Notes under the pieces: generated by a model
The model's database searches: none
Seen by the model: only the letters and a program-made list of their open reading frames with translations
What the model was told of the DNA's origin: nothing
In this document: positions 7,548 to 19,170 of the stretch, in pieces
Position numbering within the stretch: the stretch's first letter is position 1
How the letters are laid out: every line of letters begins with the position of its first letter
NCBI RefSeq assembly: GCF_963678635.1
Contig: NC_087064.1
Location: 3,102,036 to 3,131,687, forward strand
DNA: 29,652 nucleotides
DNA from: Symsagittifera roscoffensis
Taxonomy: Eukaryota > Xenacoelomorpha > Acoela > Convolutidae
Direction: 5' to 3'
Program-made: the position numbers and the translations under genes

Positions 7548-9000
7548 GCATGCGGGTCTGAATTTAGAAAATAATGGCAGTTTGTTAATGCCACTTTTGG
7601 ATGGTTTCATTTTGAAGACCCTTTTTCCCACTTTTTCCACTTTTTTGAGTTAACTAAAAAGGTGTTTTTTTGACTTTTCTCAAAATGGGTAAATTTTGCT
7701 GCTATGATCATGAAAACCATTCTGAACAGGTTCCCAACGTGTGACCTAATGGATAAGTTTAAATGGAACATTTTTTTTGACTTTTTGAAAAAATTTGTTT
7801 TTTCCCGTTTGTGACTCAACATTTAATTTCAAAAAAATGAAAATTTTCAAAAATGGGAAAAAATGGTTTCTGATGGTACATTCGAACTTGCCATAGCCAA
7901 TTTAGTGCGTTTTGATCTTTAATTTGTCAAAATTGATTAAAAATTGTAGTTTTTACGACTTTTAGTTTTGACTTTAATTATAATTATAGTAATAAAAATA
8001 GTACTACCAAAATTCCCGAGAAACTAATCTGTTCTCAAAAACTTCACGTAGGATTTTCGTAAATTTTTGCATGCGGGTCTGAATTCACAAAAAAATGGCA
8101 GTTAGTTAATGCCACTTTTGGATGGTTTCGTTTTGAAGACCCCTTTCTCCACTTTTTCCACTTTTTTGAGTTAACTAAAAAGGTGTTTTTTCGACTTTTC
8201 TCAAAATGGGTGACATTTGCTGCTTTGATCATGGAAACCATTCTGAACAGGTTCCTAACGTGTTGCCTGATGAATTAGTTTAAATGGATCAATTTTTTTG
8301 AATTTTTGAAAAAGTTTGATTTTTCCCGTTTGTGACTCAACATTTATTTTTTAAAAAATGAAAATTTTCAGAAATAGGAAAAAATGGTTTCTGATGGTAG
8401 AATCGAACTTGCTATAGCCAATTTAGTGGGTTTTGATCATTTATTTGTCAAAATTGATTAAAAATTGAAGTTTTTACGACTTTTGATTTGACTTTAATTA
8501 TAAGTACAGTAATGAAATTAGTACTACCAAAATTCCGGAGAAACTAATCTGTTCTCAAAAACTTCACGTAGGATCTTCGTAATTTTTTGTATGCGGGTCT
8601 GAATTCACAAAAAAATGGCAGTTAGTTAATGCCACTTTTGGATGGTTTCATTTTGAAGACCCCTTTTCCCACTTTTTCTACTTTTTTGAGTTAACCAAAA
8701 ATGTGTTTTTTGAATTTTTCTCAAAAGGGGCAATTTTTTCGGCATTGCTCAACAAAACCTTTCTGAATAGGTTCATAGAAAGTGTTTCTATGGATAAGGC
8801 AATTTGATACGAATTTTTTCAAATTAGGTAAATTTTCGTTTTTTTTTCAATTTCATCTCTAACTTTTTTTGGTCGAAAAAAAATTCAATTTTAAAAGTGA
8901 ACAAAAGTGGTTTTTGATGGATGTTTTGAGCTTGCCATAGGCAATATAGAGTGGTTTGATCATTTTTCTAGTCAATTTTGAACAAAAATTGCGAGTGTTA
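7548..9000 (+). repeat. Three tandem ~520-bp subrepeats (U4)
   Basis: Boxes GCATGC 7548, GCATGC 8069 and GTATGC 8589, spaced 521 and 520 bp. The third box carries a C-to-T change shared with U7. Confidence 0.9.
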
Positions 9001-9385
9001 TATTCTTGTTTGCTCAATTTCAATTATTAATTGACGTGATCCTATTTAAAAGCCAAACAAAAAAACATTAAATTTAAAAAACCAGATTCAGTTGTCCGTT
9101 TTTTTAACTATGTTTTACATTCACTAGTGTAGCTACAGTGCATTGACTTAGTTACTGCAAAGAAATTCAGGGTTTTCTTTTTGTTTCAAATTGTAAAATA
9201 TTGTTTGAAAAACTAAAAGAAAATGTAATTTTTATCGAAAAATTTTGTTTGATAATAAAACAGGCTCTTCAAGTTAAAAATACAACAGTTTATTGATTGC
9301 TGAGCAAAATGAAATATGGAAAATTGTAATAAGTGATTAGAATTTCTCATTTCATGATTGTACGTTTGATGCTTCAATCCCTATA

Positions 9386-9427
9386 GGATGCGCCCTGGGA
9401 CCCTTGTGGTCCCAGGTAGGGGCATCC
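9386..9427. other. Hairpin H2, C type
   Basis: Same pairing as in U3. The unpaired 3' internal loop reads AGGTA instead of AGATA, so change falls in the loop. ACCTCGAATAAAGAG follows, close to ACCTCCAACAAAGAG in B units. Confidence 0.9.
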
Positions 9428-9842
9428 GGGACCTCGAATAAAGAGCAGAGAAATAGAGACCAGCCGATATGTTGTGCTGTTATGTTTCAGCTTATACAGT
9501 TTTTGCGGAAAACTTGCACCCTAGGAGAGCGTTTTCTTTTCCTTCAGGACACATTGAATCTCAAATTTAATAGAAAGGTATTTTAGTTTTCCTGCTTCTT
9601 AGCATTATGGATACTGGGATACATTTATGGAACCAACACGATACTCTATTTGCTTCGATGACATATGTGATGAAGGCGCATGATTATTTTCAGGAAATAA
9701 TTTTGAAAATGTATTAGAAAAAAAAATCCGAAAAAGTCTCTATCAAACAGTCGTGTCTGTCAATCTTTTATTTCTTAGGCAATACCATTAATCGATTCCA
9801 GCTACGGAATTAATCAAATTTAAAAAGACGACGTGGAAGCGG

Positions 9843-9856
9843 CCTGACTGATCAGG
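9843..9856. other. Terminal hairpin CCTGA-CTGA-TCAGG
   Basis: Five-bp stem with loop CTGA, adjoining the G-tracts. Found in the same place in U5 and U7. Confidence 0.5.
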
Positions 9857-9890
9857 AGGGTGGGTAAAGGCTTAGGTCGGGTGGGTGGGG
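9855..9890 (+). other. G-tract cluster at C end
   Basis: Two groups of G-tracts, here GGAGGGTGGG and GGTCGGGTGGGTGGGG. A T-to-A change in the first group leaves the GGG tracts intact. Confidence 0.5.
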
Positions 9891-9937
9891 CGAAACAATT
9901 TCCTCTAGATGGTCGCGTGTAGCACAAAAAGCAATTA

Positions 9938-9959
9938 GGAAGGGGTAGGGGCCCCTTCC
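9938..9959. other. Hairpin H1, C type
   Basis: GGAAGGGG/CCCCTTCC over TAGGGG, preceded by AGCAATTA. Confidence 0.85.
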
Positions 9960-10050
9960 GGTCAAAAAGCAAAAATTTTTTTACGGTGGTAAATATTCCT
10001 AGAAACTATCGAGTTCTGCTAAACCGCCCGTCAGAATTTTCTAATTTTTT

Positions 10051-11600
10051 GCATGCGGGTCTGAATTTGGAAAATAATGGCAGTTTGTTAATGCCACTTT
10101 TGGATGGTTTCATTTTGAAGACCCTTTTTCCCACTTTTTCCACTTTTTTGCGTTAACTAAAAAGGTGTTTTTTCGACTTTTCTCAAAATGGGTAAATTTT
10201 GCTGCTAAGTTCATGAAAACCATTCTGAACAGGTTCCTAACGTGTGGACTGATGAGTTAGTTTAAATGGAACAATTTTTTTTGACTTTTTGAAAAAATAT
10301 GATTTTTCCCGTTTGTGACTCAACATTTATCTTTTAAAAAATGAAAGTTTTCAGAAATGGGAGAAAATGGTTTCTGATGGTAGATTCGAACTTGCCATAG
10401 CCAATTTAGTGGGTTTTGATCATTTATTTGTCAAAATTGATTAAAAATTGTAGTTTTTACGACTTTTTGATTTGACTTTAATTATAAGTAAAGTAATGAA
10501 ATTAGTACTACCAAAATTCCGGAGAAACTAATCTGTTCTCAAAAACTTCCCGTAGGATTTTCGTAAATTTTTGCATGCGGGTCTGAATTTACAAAATAAT
10601 GGCAGTTTCTTAATGCCACTTTTGGATGGTTTCATTTTGAAGACCCCTTTACCCATTTTTTCCACTTTTTTGAGTTAACTAAAAAGGTGTTTTTTCGACT
10701 TTTCTCAAAATGGGTTAATTTTGCTGCTTTGATTATGAAAACCATTCAAAACGGGTTCTTAACGCGTGGCCTAATGAATTAGCTTAAATGGAACAATTTT
10801 TTTTGACTTTTTGAAAAAATGTGATTTTTCCCGTTTGTGACTCAACATTAATTTTCAAAAATATGAAAATTTTCAAAAATGGGAAAAAATGGTTTCTGAT
10901 GGTAGATTCGAACTTGCCATAGCCAATTTAGTGGGTTTTGATCATTTATTTGTCAAAATTGATTAAAAATTGTAGTTTTTACGACTTTTTGATTTGACTT
11001 TAATTATAAGTACAGTAATGAAATTAGTACTACCAAAATTCCGGAGAAACTAATCTGTTCTCAAAAACTTCCCGTAGGATTTTCGTAAATTTTTGCATGC
11101 GGGTCTGAATTTACAAAATAATGGCAGTTTCTTAATGCCACTTTTGGATGGTTTCATTTTGAAGACCCCTTTACCCATTTTTTCCACTTTTTTGAGTTAA
11201 CCAAAAAGGTGTTTTTTGCACTTTTCTCAAAATGGGTAAATTTTGCTGCATTGATTATGTAAAACATTCTGAACAGGTTCCCAACGTGTGGCCTACTGAA
11301 TAAGTTTAAATGGAACAATTTTTGTTGACATTTTGAAAAAATATGATTTTTCCCGTTTCTGACTCAACTTTTTTTTTCTCAAAAAAATTTAAGTTTTCAA
11401 AAGTGAAAAAAAAAAGATTTTTGATGGTGTATTTGAGCTTGCCATTGTCGATTTAGTAGATACAGAGTGTTTTAGTTTCAAAAATAGTTAAAAATTGTTG
11501 ATTTTTTACTTTTTCAGTTTGGATCTTATAAAGCTACTACAAATAATGAGAATATAATTAGTAATATCATAATTCCGATGCGTGAGAATGTTCTTATTAT
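10051..11600 (+). repeat. Three ~522-bp subrepeats plus a decayed fourth (U5)
   Basis: GCATGC at 10051, 10573 and 11095, exactly 522 bp apart each. A degenerate box GCTTGC at 11603, 508 bp further, followed by AGTCCTGAACTG, looks like the start of a worn fourth copy. Confidence 0.85.
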
Positions 11601-11718
11601 TTGCTTGCAGTCCTGAACTGCTCATGGAATCATTTTAAAAAAATACAGATTGTTGAACCGCAAGAGTGACCCAAATTGACGGGTAAGTAATTGTTGAACT
11701 TTTGCTTTAATCCTTTTG

Positions 11719-11761
11719 GGATGCTCCCTGGGACCCCTGTGGTCCCATGTGGGGAGCATCC
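11719..11761. other. Hairpin H2, C' type
   Basis: GGATGCTCCC pairs over all ten positions with GGGAGCATCC; inner GGGACC/GGTCCC with loop CCTGT; 3' internal loop ATGTG. It combines the G-C closing pair of C with the unbulged stem of B, and differs from both only in loops. Confidence 0.9.
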
Positions 11762-12131
11762 GTTACGACAATCAAAATAAAAAAGTCAAGTTGTTCCTTT
11801 TCCTAATATATTTTTCATAGCGCTGAGGTGTTAGCGCTGTATTTCCATTCGTAAAAAAAAATTGATTAAAGAAAAAAATGTCAAGAAGAACATTAACTAA
11901 ACAACGTCATGGCCAGAGCCAGATAGAATAAGTGGTAAGCAATTACAGGAAAAGCCGGGTAAATTATTCTTTTTGATGGGGTTTTCGGGCAAAGACGCAA
12001 CAAAAATCAAACCCATTTTACCCCCATAAGGATAGTTGGCTAAGTAAAAACCTGCTACTTCATTTTTAAGGTGATGGAGAATCACAAACCGCTTTTCGTT
12101 ACTCGATCAAATCGAAAAAAGGTAGTCGTGG

Positions 12132-12145
12132 CCTGACTGATCAGG
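12132..12145. other. Terminal hairpin CCTGA-CTGA-TCAGG
   Basis: As in U4, kept although the rest of the U5 tail differs from C. Confidence 0.5.
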
Positions 12146-12180
12146 TGGGTGGGTAAATGATATTGGTCGGGTGGGTGGGG
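12144..12180 (+). other. G-tract cluster at C' end
   Basis: GGTGGGTGGG and GGTCGGGTGGGTGGGG, 14 bp before the junction. Retention next to a divergent tail suggests this end is constrained or was copied together with the next head. Confidence 0.5.
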
Positions 12181-12227
12181 CGAAAGAGTAACCTCTAGAT
12201 GGTCGCGTGTAGCATAAAAAGCATTTA

Positions 12228-12249
12228 GGAAGGGGAAGGGGCCCCTTCC
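12228..12249. other. Hairpin H1, B type
   Basis: GGAAGGGG/CCCCTTCC over AAGGGG, followed by GGAC as in the other B bodies. Confidence 0.85.
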
Positions 12250-12339
12250 GGACAAAAAATTTCTAAAATTTAACCTTTAACAAAACGACCAAATTTGTCG
12301 AGTTCTCAAAAACGTTTCGTTGAATTTTTCTAATTTTTT

Positions 12340-13890
12340 GCATGCGGCCCTAATTTGACACGGCAATCATATCTTATAAAGGTCACTTTTCGATCCTATC
12401 GGTTTGAAGCCCATTTTACCCGATTTTTCCACTTTTTTGAGTTAACTAAAAGGTGATTTTTCGAAGTTTCTCAAATTGGGTACTTTTTACGGCTTTGGTC
12501 ATGAAAACCATTCTGAACAGGTTCATAGAGTGTGGCTTAGTGAGCTTATTCAATTGGGACAACTTTTTTTGACTTTTTGAAAAAAATTGTTTTTTCCTAT
12601 TTCTGACTCAACATTTTGATTTAAAAAATAAAAAATTTTGAAAGTGATTAAAAGTGGTTTTTGATGGTTGATTCGAGCTCCCGATAGTCAAATTAGTGGG
12701 TATAGAGTATTTGAAGGTCAAAATTGGATGAAAATTGTAGTTTTTTGTATTTTTGAATTTTGACCATATATGGTACTAATTAGTGTAAATACTACTACTA
12801 AAATTGTCAAAAAATGGTTTCGTTCTTAAAAAAAACCCGTTGGATTGTTTCAAAAATTGGCATGCAATCCTCATTTGACACGGCATCGATGCTTTTACTG
12901 ATCACTTTTTCATCCTATTTGTTTGAAGACTATTTTTTACATTTTTCCACTTTTTCAAAGTGCTGAAAAAAGAGTTTTGTCGAATTTCCTCGAATTGGGT
13001 ACTTTTTACGGCTTCGGTCACCAGAACCATTCTGAGCAGGTTCAAAAATAGTGGCTTAGATTTTTAGTTGATTTTGAACAACTTTTTTTGTTTTTCTGAA
13101 AAAAAAATCTTTTTCCCATTTCTGACTCAACTTTTTGATGGAAAAAAACTTAAAAAATGCAGAACGATTAAAACTGGTTTCTGATGGTTGATTCGAGCTT
13201 AGCATAGTCAATTTAGTCGGTATAGAGTATTTAAAAGTCAAAATTGGATAAAATTTGTAGTTTTTGCGATTTTTTTATTTTGACAATTTATGGTAAAAAT
13301 GGTGTATATACTATTTTGTCAATTTCTGGAACAATTGTTTCGTTCTCAAAAATGCTTGAGTGCTTCTGCTGAAATTTTGCATGTGGCCTGAATCTATTCT
13401 CGTAATTTACACGTGATATTAGTAATGCTTTTTCTCATAAAATTCTTTTCTATAAGTTTGAAGAAAACTTTTCCATTATGCGTTTTTTATGTTTCCAAAA
13501 AAGTTATTGAGGACATTTCTAAAATTGAGTAAGCGTCTAGTCAATGGTTATGAAAACTATTTTGAACCTAATCATATACCATGATTCCATTGGTAAAACT
13601 ACTTGCCACCTTATTTTTTGACAGTATTTAAAAATCTGTTTTTTTTTCGGACTTACTTTTCTGGTAAAAAATGAAACTTTAATAAATTGCTTTTGAAAAT
13701 ATATGACACATGTTTTGAAAAAATAAAACGAAACTTATAAAATGGGCTGTCGATTGTTCGTTTTAGCTTCGCAATTTCGAGTTTGGTGGGTGAAGAGCCT
13801 TAATTTAACCAAAATGGTTTCAGTTTGTAATTTTTGTTCTTTTTCGGCAGACATACAATTTGAAGAAAGAGTTTTCAAAATCTATCTGAA
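12340..13890 (+). repeat. Three tandem ~520-bp subrepeats (U6)
   Basis: Boxes GCATGC 12340, GCATGC 12860 and GCATGT 13379, spaced 520 and 519 bp. The second copy has GGTCACCAGAACCATTCTGA with GAGCAGGTTC, a changed version of the GAACAGGTTC core, shared with U8 and U12 but not U2. Confidence 0.88.
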
Positions 13891-13991
13891 ATTTAACAAA
13901 AAAAGCAGTCTGAAATAACCAGAATCGTTTTTTCTTTTTGATGTATTTCCATGCTTGAGAAGGTTAGTCAGATTCTTCCATTGATTTATGA

Positions 13992-14008
13992 GTGATACGA
14001 GTCATCAC
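13992..14008. other. Small hairpin upstream of H2 in B
   Basis: GTGAT/ATCAC, with an A/C mismatch next to the CGAGT loop. Confidence 0.4.
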
Positions 14009-14152
14009 AAATGAAAAGGCTATTATTATTTTTTAAAACTTCAAACAAAAATTAGTCTTTACATTTGCAGTGGATAAGGGACTGTGAAAAAAAACACAAT
14101 TGGCCAAAGATTTTGCCTTAATCAAAAATGGCATACTATCCAAAGCCTTTAC

Positions 14153-14195
14153 TGATGCTCCCTGGGACCCTTGTGGTCCCACTTAGGGAGCATCA
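14153..14195. other. Hairpin H2, B type
   Basis: Identical to the U2 hairpin through both stems and loops, followed by TTGACCTCCAACAAAGAG. Confidence 0.9.
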
Positions 14196-14517
14196 TTGAC
14201 CTCCAACAAAGAGAACAGATATAGACGACAGTCACAATAATGTCTTGCTATCTTTCAGTGTTTTTTGGTATGTTTTTAATTTCTAATGAAGTAATTAGTT
14301 TATTTTGCGAAAAACGGCAAACAAAATCAAATCAGTATTTTCAAAATTGAGACAGTATCTGAATGGGAATCTCATGTGGTCCTGTTGTTGGAACACCAGT
14401 GACGTGAAAAAAGTCGGAGCCGCAGCTGGACACGGCAAATTTCAGATAAAACCATAGTAATGTTTTATGTGAACTGTTCGGAGAAGAATTTCAGTGAGAA
14501 GAGAAAATGGGCTTCAC

Positions 14518-14540
14518 CATTGCGCCCGTTGGGGGCAAAG
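14518..14540. other. Hairpin H3, B type
   Basis: Loop GTT. The G-T pair of U2 is a G-C pair here, while AATG has become AAAG, costing one pair. Confidence 0.65.
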
Positions 14541-14640
14541 TGAATGCGAACGTTTCAAGTAGGACTTTTTTCAAGAGTAACTGACCTGAGATGGGGTAAA
14601 GGTGAAACAAATGATATTTCTCGGAAGCAAGATTAGTCAC

Positions 14641-14654
14641 GGAGGGCGGGTGGG
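14641..14654 (+). other. G-tract cluster at B end
   Basis: GGAGGGCGGGTGGG, 16 bp before CTAG. Confidence 0.5.
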
Positions 14655-14703
14655 ACGCAGACCTGACCGGCTAGATGGTCGCGTGTAGCATAAAAAGCAT
14701 TTA

Positions 14704-14725
14704 GGAAGGGGAAGGGGCCCCTTCC
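14704..14725. other. Hairpin H1 at a B-to-C switch
   Basis: GGAAGGGG/CCCCTTCC over AAGGGG (B version), but followed by GGTCAAAAAGC (C version). Confidence 0.85.
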
Positions 14726-14816
14726 GGTCAAAAAGCAAAAAATTTTTTACGTTGTTACTAATGCCCAGAAACTATCGACTTCTGCAAAACCGCACGTCAG
14801 AATTTCCTAATTTTTT

Positions 14817-16270
14817 GCATGCGGGTCTAAATTTAGAAAATAATGGCAGTTTGTTAATGCCACTTTTGGATGGTTTCATTTTGAAGACCCTTTTTCCCAC
14901 TTTTTCCACTTTTTTGAGTTAACTAAAAAGGTGTTTTTTTGACTTTTCTCAAAATGGGTAAATTTTGCTGCTATGATTATGAAAACCATTCTGAACAGGT
15001 TCCCAACGTGTGACCTAATGGATAAGTTTAAATGGAACAATTTTTTTTGACTTTTTGAAAAAATTTGTTTTTTCCCGTTTGTGACTCAACATTTAATTTC
15101 AAAAAAATGAAATTTTTCAAAAATGGGAAAAAATGGTTTCTGATGGTACATTCGAACTTGCCATAGCCAATTTAGTGCGTTTTGATCATTAATTTGTCAA
15201 AATTGATTAAAAATTGTAGTTTTTACGACTTTTAGTTTTGACTTTATTTATAATTATAGTAATAAAAATAGTACTACCAAAATTCCCGAGAAACTAATCT
15301 GTTCTCAAAAACTTCACGTAGGATTTTCGTAAATTTTTGCATGCGGGTCTGAATTCACAAAAAAATGGCAGTTAGTTAATGCCACTTTTGGATGGTTTCG
15401 TTTTGAAGACCCCTTTCTCCACTTTTTCCACTTTTTTGAGTTAACTAAAAATGTGTTTTTTTCGACTTTTCTCAAAATGGGTGACATTTGCTGCTTTGAT
15501 CATGGAAACCATTCTGAACAGGTTCCTAACGTGTTGCCTGATGAATTAGTTTAAATGGATCAATTTTTTTTGAATTTTTGAAAAAGTATAATTTTTCCCG
15601 TTTGTGACTCAACATTTATTTTTTAAAAAATGAAAATTTTCAGAAATGGGAAAAAATGGTTTCTGATGGTAGAATCGAACTTGCTATAGCCAATTTAGTG
15701 GGTTTTAATCATTTATTTGTCAAAATTGATTAAAAATTGAAGTTTTTACGACTTTTTGATTTGACTTTAATTATAAGTACAGTAATGAAATTAGTACTAC
15801 CAAAATTCCGGAGAAACTAATCTGTTCTCAAAAGGATCTTCGTAATTTTTTGTATGCGGGTCTGAATTCACAAAAAAATGGCAGTTAGTTAATGCCACTT
15901 TTGGATGGTTTCATTTTGAAGACCCCTTTTCCCACTTTTTCTACTTTTTTGAGTTAACCAAAAATGTGTTTTTTGAATTTTTCTCAAAAGGGGTAATTTT
16001 TTCGGCATTGCTCAACAAAACCTTTCTGAATAGGTTTATAGAAAGTGTTTCTATGGATAAGGCAATTTGACACCAATTTTTTCATATTAGGTAAATTTTC
16101 GTTTTTTTTCAATTTCATCTCTAACTTTTTTTGGTCGAAAAAAAATTCAATTTTAAAAGTGAACAAAAGTGGTTTTTGATGGATGTTTTGAGCTTGCCAT
16201 AGGCACTATAGAGTGGTTTGATCATTTTTCTAGTCAATTTTGAACAAAAATTGCGAGTGTTTTATTCTTG
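14817..16270 (+). repeat. Three tandem ~515-522-bp subrepeats (U7)
   Basis: Boxes GCATGC 14817, GCATGC 15339 and GTATGC 15852. The last interval is 513 bp because of the 10-bp gap. Confidence 0.88.
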
Positions 16271-16645
16271 TTTGCTCAATTTCAATTATTAATTGACGTG
16301 ATCCTATTTAAAAGCCAAACAAAAAAACATTAAATTTAAAAAACCAGATTCAGTTGTCCGTTTTTTTAACTATGTTTTACATTCACTAGTGTAGCTACAG
16401 TGCATTGACTTAGTTACTGCAAAGAAATGCAGGGTTTTCTTTTGTTTCAAATTTGAAAATTTTGTTTGAAAAACTAAAAAAAATGTAATTTTTATCGAAA
16501 AATTTTGTTTGATAATATAACAGGCTCTTCAAGTTAAAAATACAACAGTTTTTTGATTGCTGAGCAAAATGAAATATGGAAAATTGTAATAAGTGATTAG
16601 AATTTCTCATTTCATGATTGTACGTTTGATGCTTCAATCCCTATA

Positions 16646-16687
16646 GGATGCGCCCTGGGACCCTTGTGGTCCCAGGTAGGGGCATCC
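16646..16687. other. Hairpin H2, C type
   Basis: Matches the U4 copy throughout, including the AGGTA internal loop. Confidence 0.9.
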
Positions 16688-17102
16688 GGGACCTCGAATA
16701 AAGAGCAGAGAAATAGAGAGCAGCCGATATGTTGTGCTGTTATGTTTCAGCTTATACAGTTTTTGCGGAAAACTTGCACCCTAGGAGAGCGTTTTCTTTT
16801 CCTTCAGGAGACATTGAATCTCAAATTTAATAGAAAGGTATTTTAGTTTTCCTGCTTCTTAGCATTGTGGATACTGGGATACATTTATGGAACCAACACG
16901 ATACTCTATTTGCTTCGATGACATATGTGATGAAGGCGCATGATTATTTTCAGGATATAATTTTGAAAATGTATTAGAAAAAAAGATCCGAAAAAGTCTC
17001 TATCAAACAGTCGTGTCTGTCAATCTTTTATTTCTTAGGCAATACCATTAATCGATTCCAGCTACGGAATTAATCAAATTTAAAAAGACGACGTGGAAGC
17101 GG

Positions 17103-17116
17103 CCTGACTGATCAGG
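17103..17116. other. Terminal hairpin CCTGA-CTGA-TCAGG
   Basis: Same 5-bp stem as in U4, adjoining the G-tracts. Confidence 0.5.
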
Positions 17117-17150
17117 TGGGTGGGTAAAGGCTTAGGTCGGGTGGGTGGGG
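17115..17150 (+). other. G-tract cluster at C end
   Basis: GGTGGGTGGG and GGTCGGGTGGGTGGGG; five tracts of at least three G. Confidence 0.55.
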
Positions 17151-17197
17151 CGAAACAATTTCCTCTAGATGGTCGCGTGTAGCACAAAAAGCATTTA

Positions 17198-17219
17198 GGA
17201 AGGGGTAGGGGCCCCTTCC
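17198..17219. other. Hairpin H1 at a C-to-B switch
   Basis: GGAAGGGG/CCCCTTCC over TAGGGG (C version), followed by GGACAAAAAATTT (B version). Confidence 0.85.
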
Positions 17220-17309
17220 GGACAAAAAATTTCTAAAATTATACATTTACCAAAATGACCATATTTATCAAGTTCTCGAAAAGTTTCCGTTAAAATTTTC
17301 TAATTTTTT

Positions 17310-18870
17310 GCATGCGGCCCTAATTTGACACGGCAATCATACCTTATAAAGGTCACTTTTCGATCCTATCGGTTTGAAGCCCATTTTACCCGATTTTTCC
17401 ACTTTTTTGAGTTAACTAAAATGTGATTTTTCGAAGTTTCTCAAATTGGGTACTTTTTACGGCTTTGGTCATGAAAACCATTCTGAACAGGTTCATAGAG
17501 TGTGGCTTAGTGAGTTTATTCAATTGGGACAACTTTTTTTGACTTTTTGAAAAAAAAATGTTTTTTCCTATTTCTGACTCAACATTTAGATTTAAAAAAT
17601 AAAAAATTTTGAAAGTGATTAAAAGTGGTTTTTGATGGTTGATTCGAGCTCCCGATAGTCAATTTAGTGGGTATAGAGTATTTGAAGGTAAAAATTGGAT
17701 AAAAATTGTAGTTTTTTGTATTTTTGAATTTTGACCATATATGGTACTAATTAGTGTAAATACTACTACTAAAATTGTCAAAAAATGGTTTCGTTCTTAA
17801 AAAAAACCCGTTGGATTGTTTCAAAAATTGGCATGCGATCCTCATTTGACACGGCATCGATGCTTTTAGTGATCACTTTTTCATCCTATTTGTTTGAAGA
17901 CTATTTTTTTACATTTTTCCACTTTTTCAAAGTGCTGAAAAAAGAGTTTTTTCGAATTTCCTCGAATTGGGTACTTTTTACGGCTTCGGTCACCAGAACC
18001 ATTCTGAGCAGGTTCAAAAATAATGGCTTATATTTTTTGTTGATTTTGAACAACTTTTTTTGTTTTTCTGAAAAAAAAACCTTTTTCCCATTTCTGACTC
18101 AACTTTTTGATGGAAAAAAAAAACTTAAAAAATTCAGAATGATTAAAAATGGTTTCTGATGGTTGATTTGAGCTTAGCATAGTCAATTTAGTCGGTATAA
18201 AGTATTTAAAAGTCAAAACTGGATAAAATTTGTAGTTTTTGCGATTTTTTTATTTTGACGATTTATGGTAAAATTGGTGTATATACTACTTTGTCAATTT
18301 CTGGAACAATTGTTTCGTTCTCAAAATTGCTTGAGTGCTTCTGTTGAAATTTTGCATGTGGCCTGAATCTATTCTCGTAACTTACACGTGATTTTAGTAA
18401 TGGTTTTTCTCATAAAATTCTTTTCTATAAGTTTGAAGAAAACTTTTCCATTATCCGTTTTTTATGTTTCCAAAAAAGTTATTAAGGACATTTCTCAAAT
18501 TGAGTAAGCGTCTAGTCAATGGTAATGAAAACTATTTTGAACCTAATCATATACTATGATTCGATTGGTGAAACTACTTGCCACCTTATTTTTTGACAGT
18601 ATTTAAAAATCTGTTTTTTTTCGGACTTACTTTTCTGGTAAAAAATGAAACTTTAAAAAATTGCTTTTGAAAATATATGACAAAAGTTTTGAAAAAATAA
18701 AACGAAATTTATAAAATGGGCTGTCGATTGTTCGTTTCAGCTTCGGAATTTCGAGTTTGGTGGGTGAAGGAAGAGCCTTAATTTAACCAAAATGGTTTCA
18801 GTTTGTAATTTTTGTTCTTTTTCGGCAGACATACAATTTGAAGAAAGAGTTTTCAAAATCTATCTGAAAT
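17310..18870 (+). repeat. Three tandem ~520-bp subrepeats (U8)
   Basis: Boxes GCATGC 17310, GCATGC 17831 and GCATGT 18354, spaced 521 and 523 bp. Confidence 0.88.
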
Positions 18871-18968
18871 TTGACAAAAAAACAGTCTGAAATAACCAGA
18901 ATCGTTTTTTCTTTTTAATGTTTTTCCATGCTTGAGTAGGTTAGTCAGAGTCTTCCATTGATTTATGA

Positions 18969-18985
18969 GTGATACGAGTCATCAC
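18969..18985. other. Small hairpin upstream of H2 in B
   Basis: GTGAT/ATCAC, as in U6. Confidence 0.4.
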
Positions 18986-19127
18986 AAATGAAAAGGCTAA
19001 TATGATTTTTTAAAACTTCAAACAAAAATTAGTCTTTGCATTTGCAGTGGAAAAGGGACTGTAAAAAAACACAATTGGCCAAAGATTTTGTCTTAATCAA
19101 AAATGGCATGCTATTCAAAGCCTTTAC

Positions 19128-19170
19128 TGATGCTCCTTGGGACCCTTGTGGTCCCACTTAGGGAGCATCA
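19128..19170. other. Hairpin H2, B type with a wobble
   Basis: One C-to-T change at 19137 turns an outer C-G pair into T-G (a G-U pair in RNA). All other pairs are kept. Confidence 0.9.

Larger units (their letters stand above)
7402..9904 (+). repeat. C-type unit (U4)
   Basis: Complete 2503-bp unit, almost the same as U7 (14671-17164); the main length difference is a 10-bp gap in U7 near 15834. H1 7435-7456, 16-mer 7538-7553, three subrepeats, H2 9386-9427, G-tracts 9855-9890. Minus-strand ORFs at 7607-7822 and 8044-8241 are successive subrepeats read in the same frame, not genes. Confidence 0.9.
9905..12194 (+). repeat. C'-type unit (U5), variant tail
   Basis: Complete 2290-bp unit. The first 1.4 kb is C-like. 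From about 11370 the sequence leaves C, and the tail with its H2 is private to this unit in the window. About 310 bp within subrepeats one-two (10385-10690) recurs nearly unchanged in subrepeats two-three (10907-11213), pointing to recent conversion. The minus-strand 62-codon ORF at 11897-12085 lies in the private tail; it shows no domain and no homologue in other units, so I leave it uncalled. Confidence 0.85.
12195..14670 (+). repeat. B-type unit (U6)
   Basis: Complete 2476-bp unit. H1 12228-12249, 16-mer 12330-12345, subrepeats, H2 14153-14195, H3 14518-14540, G-tracts 14641-14654. Very close to U12 over most of its length. The minus-strand ORF 13056-13241 recurs at 18028-18216 and 26573-26758 with the subrepeat and is not recognisable. 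Confidence 0.9.
14671..17164 (+). repeat. C-type unit with a B-type head (U7)
   Basis: Complete 2494-bp unit. From CTAG through H1 (14704-14725) the head is B-type (AGCATAAAAAGCATTTA, loop AAGGGG). Right after CCGG it becomes C-type and then follows U4 closely to its end. The switch falls at H1. 16-mer 14807-14822, H2 16646-16687, G-tracts 17115-17150. A 10-bp gap relative to U4 lies near 15834. The ORF at 16410-16637 (minus) is unrecognised. Confidence 0.9.

Noticed and set aside
9776-9781. TTAGGC nematode telomere repeat
   Set aside because: Only isolated single copies occur, with no tandem run, so no telomere is shown.
17785-18159. Longest ORF (124 codons, plus) as a possible gene
   Set aside because: It is phenylalanine- and lysine-rich as expected from T- and A-runs, overlaps a minus-strand ORF, and is broken in the sister B units.
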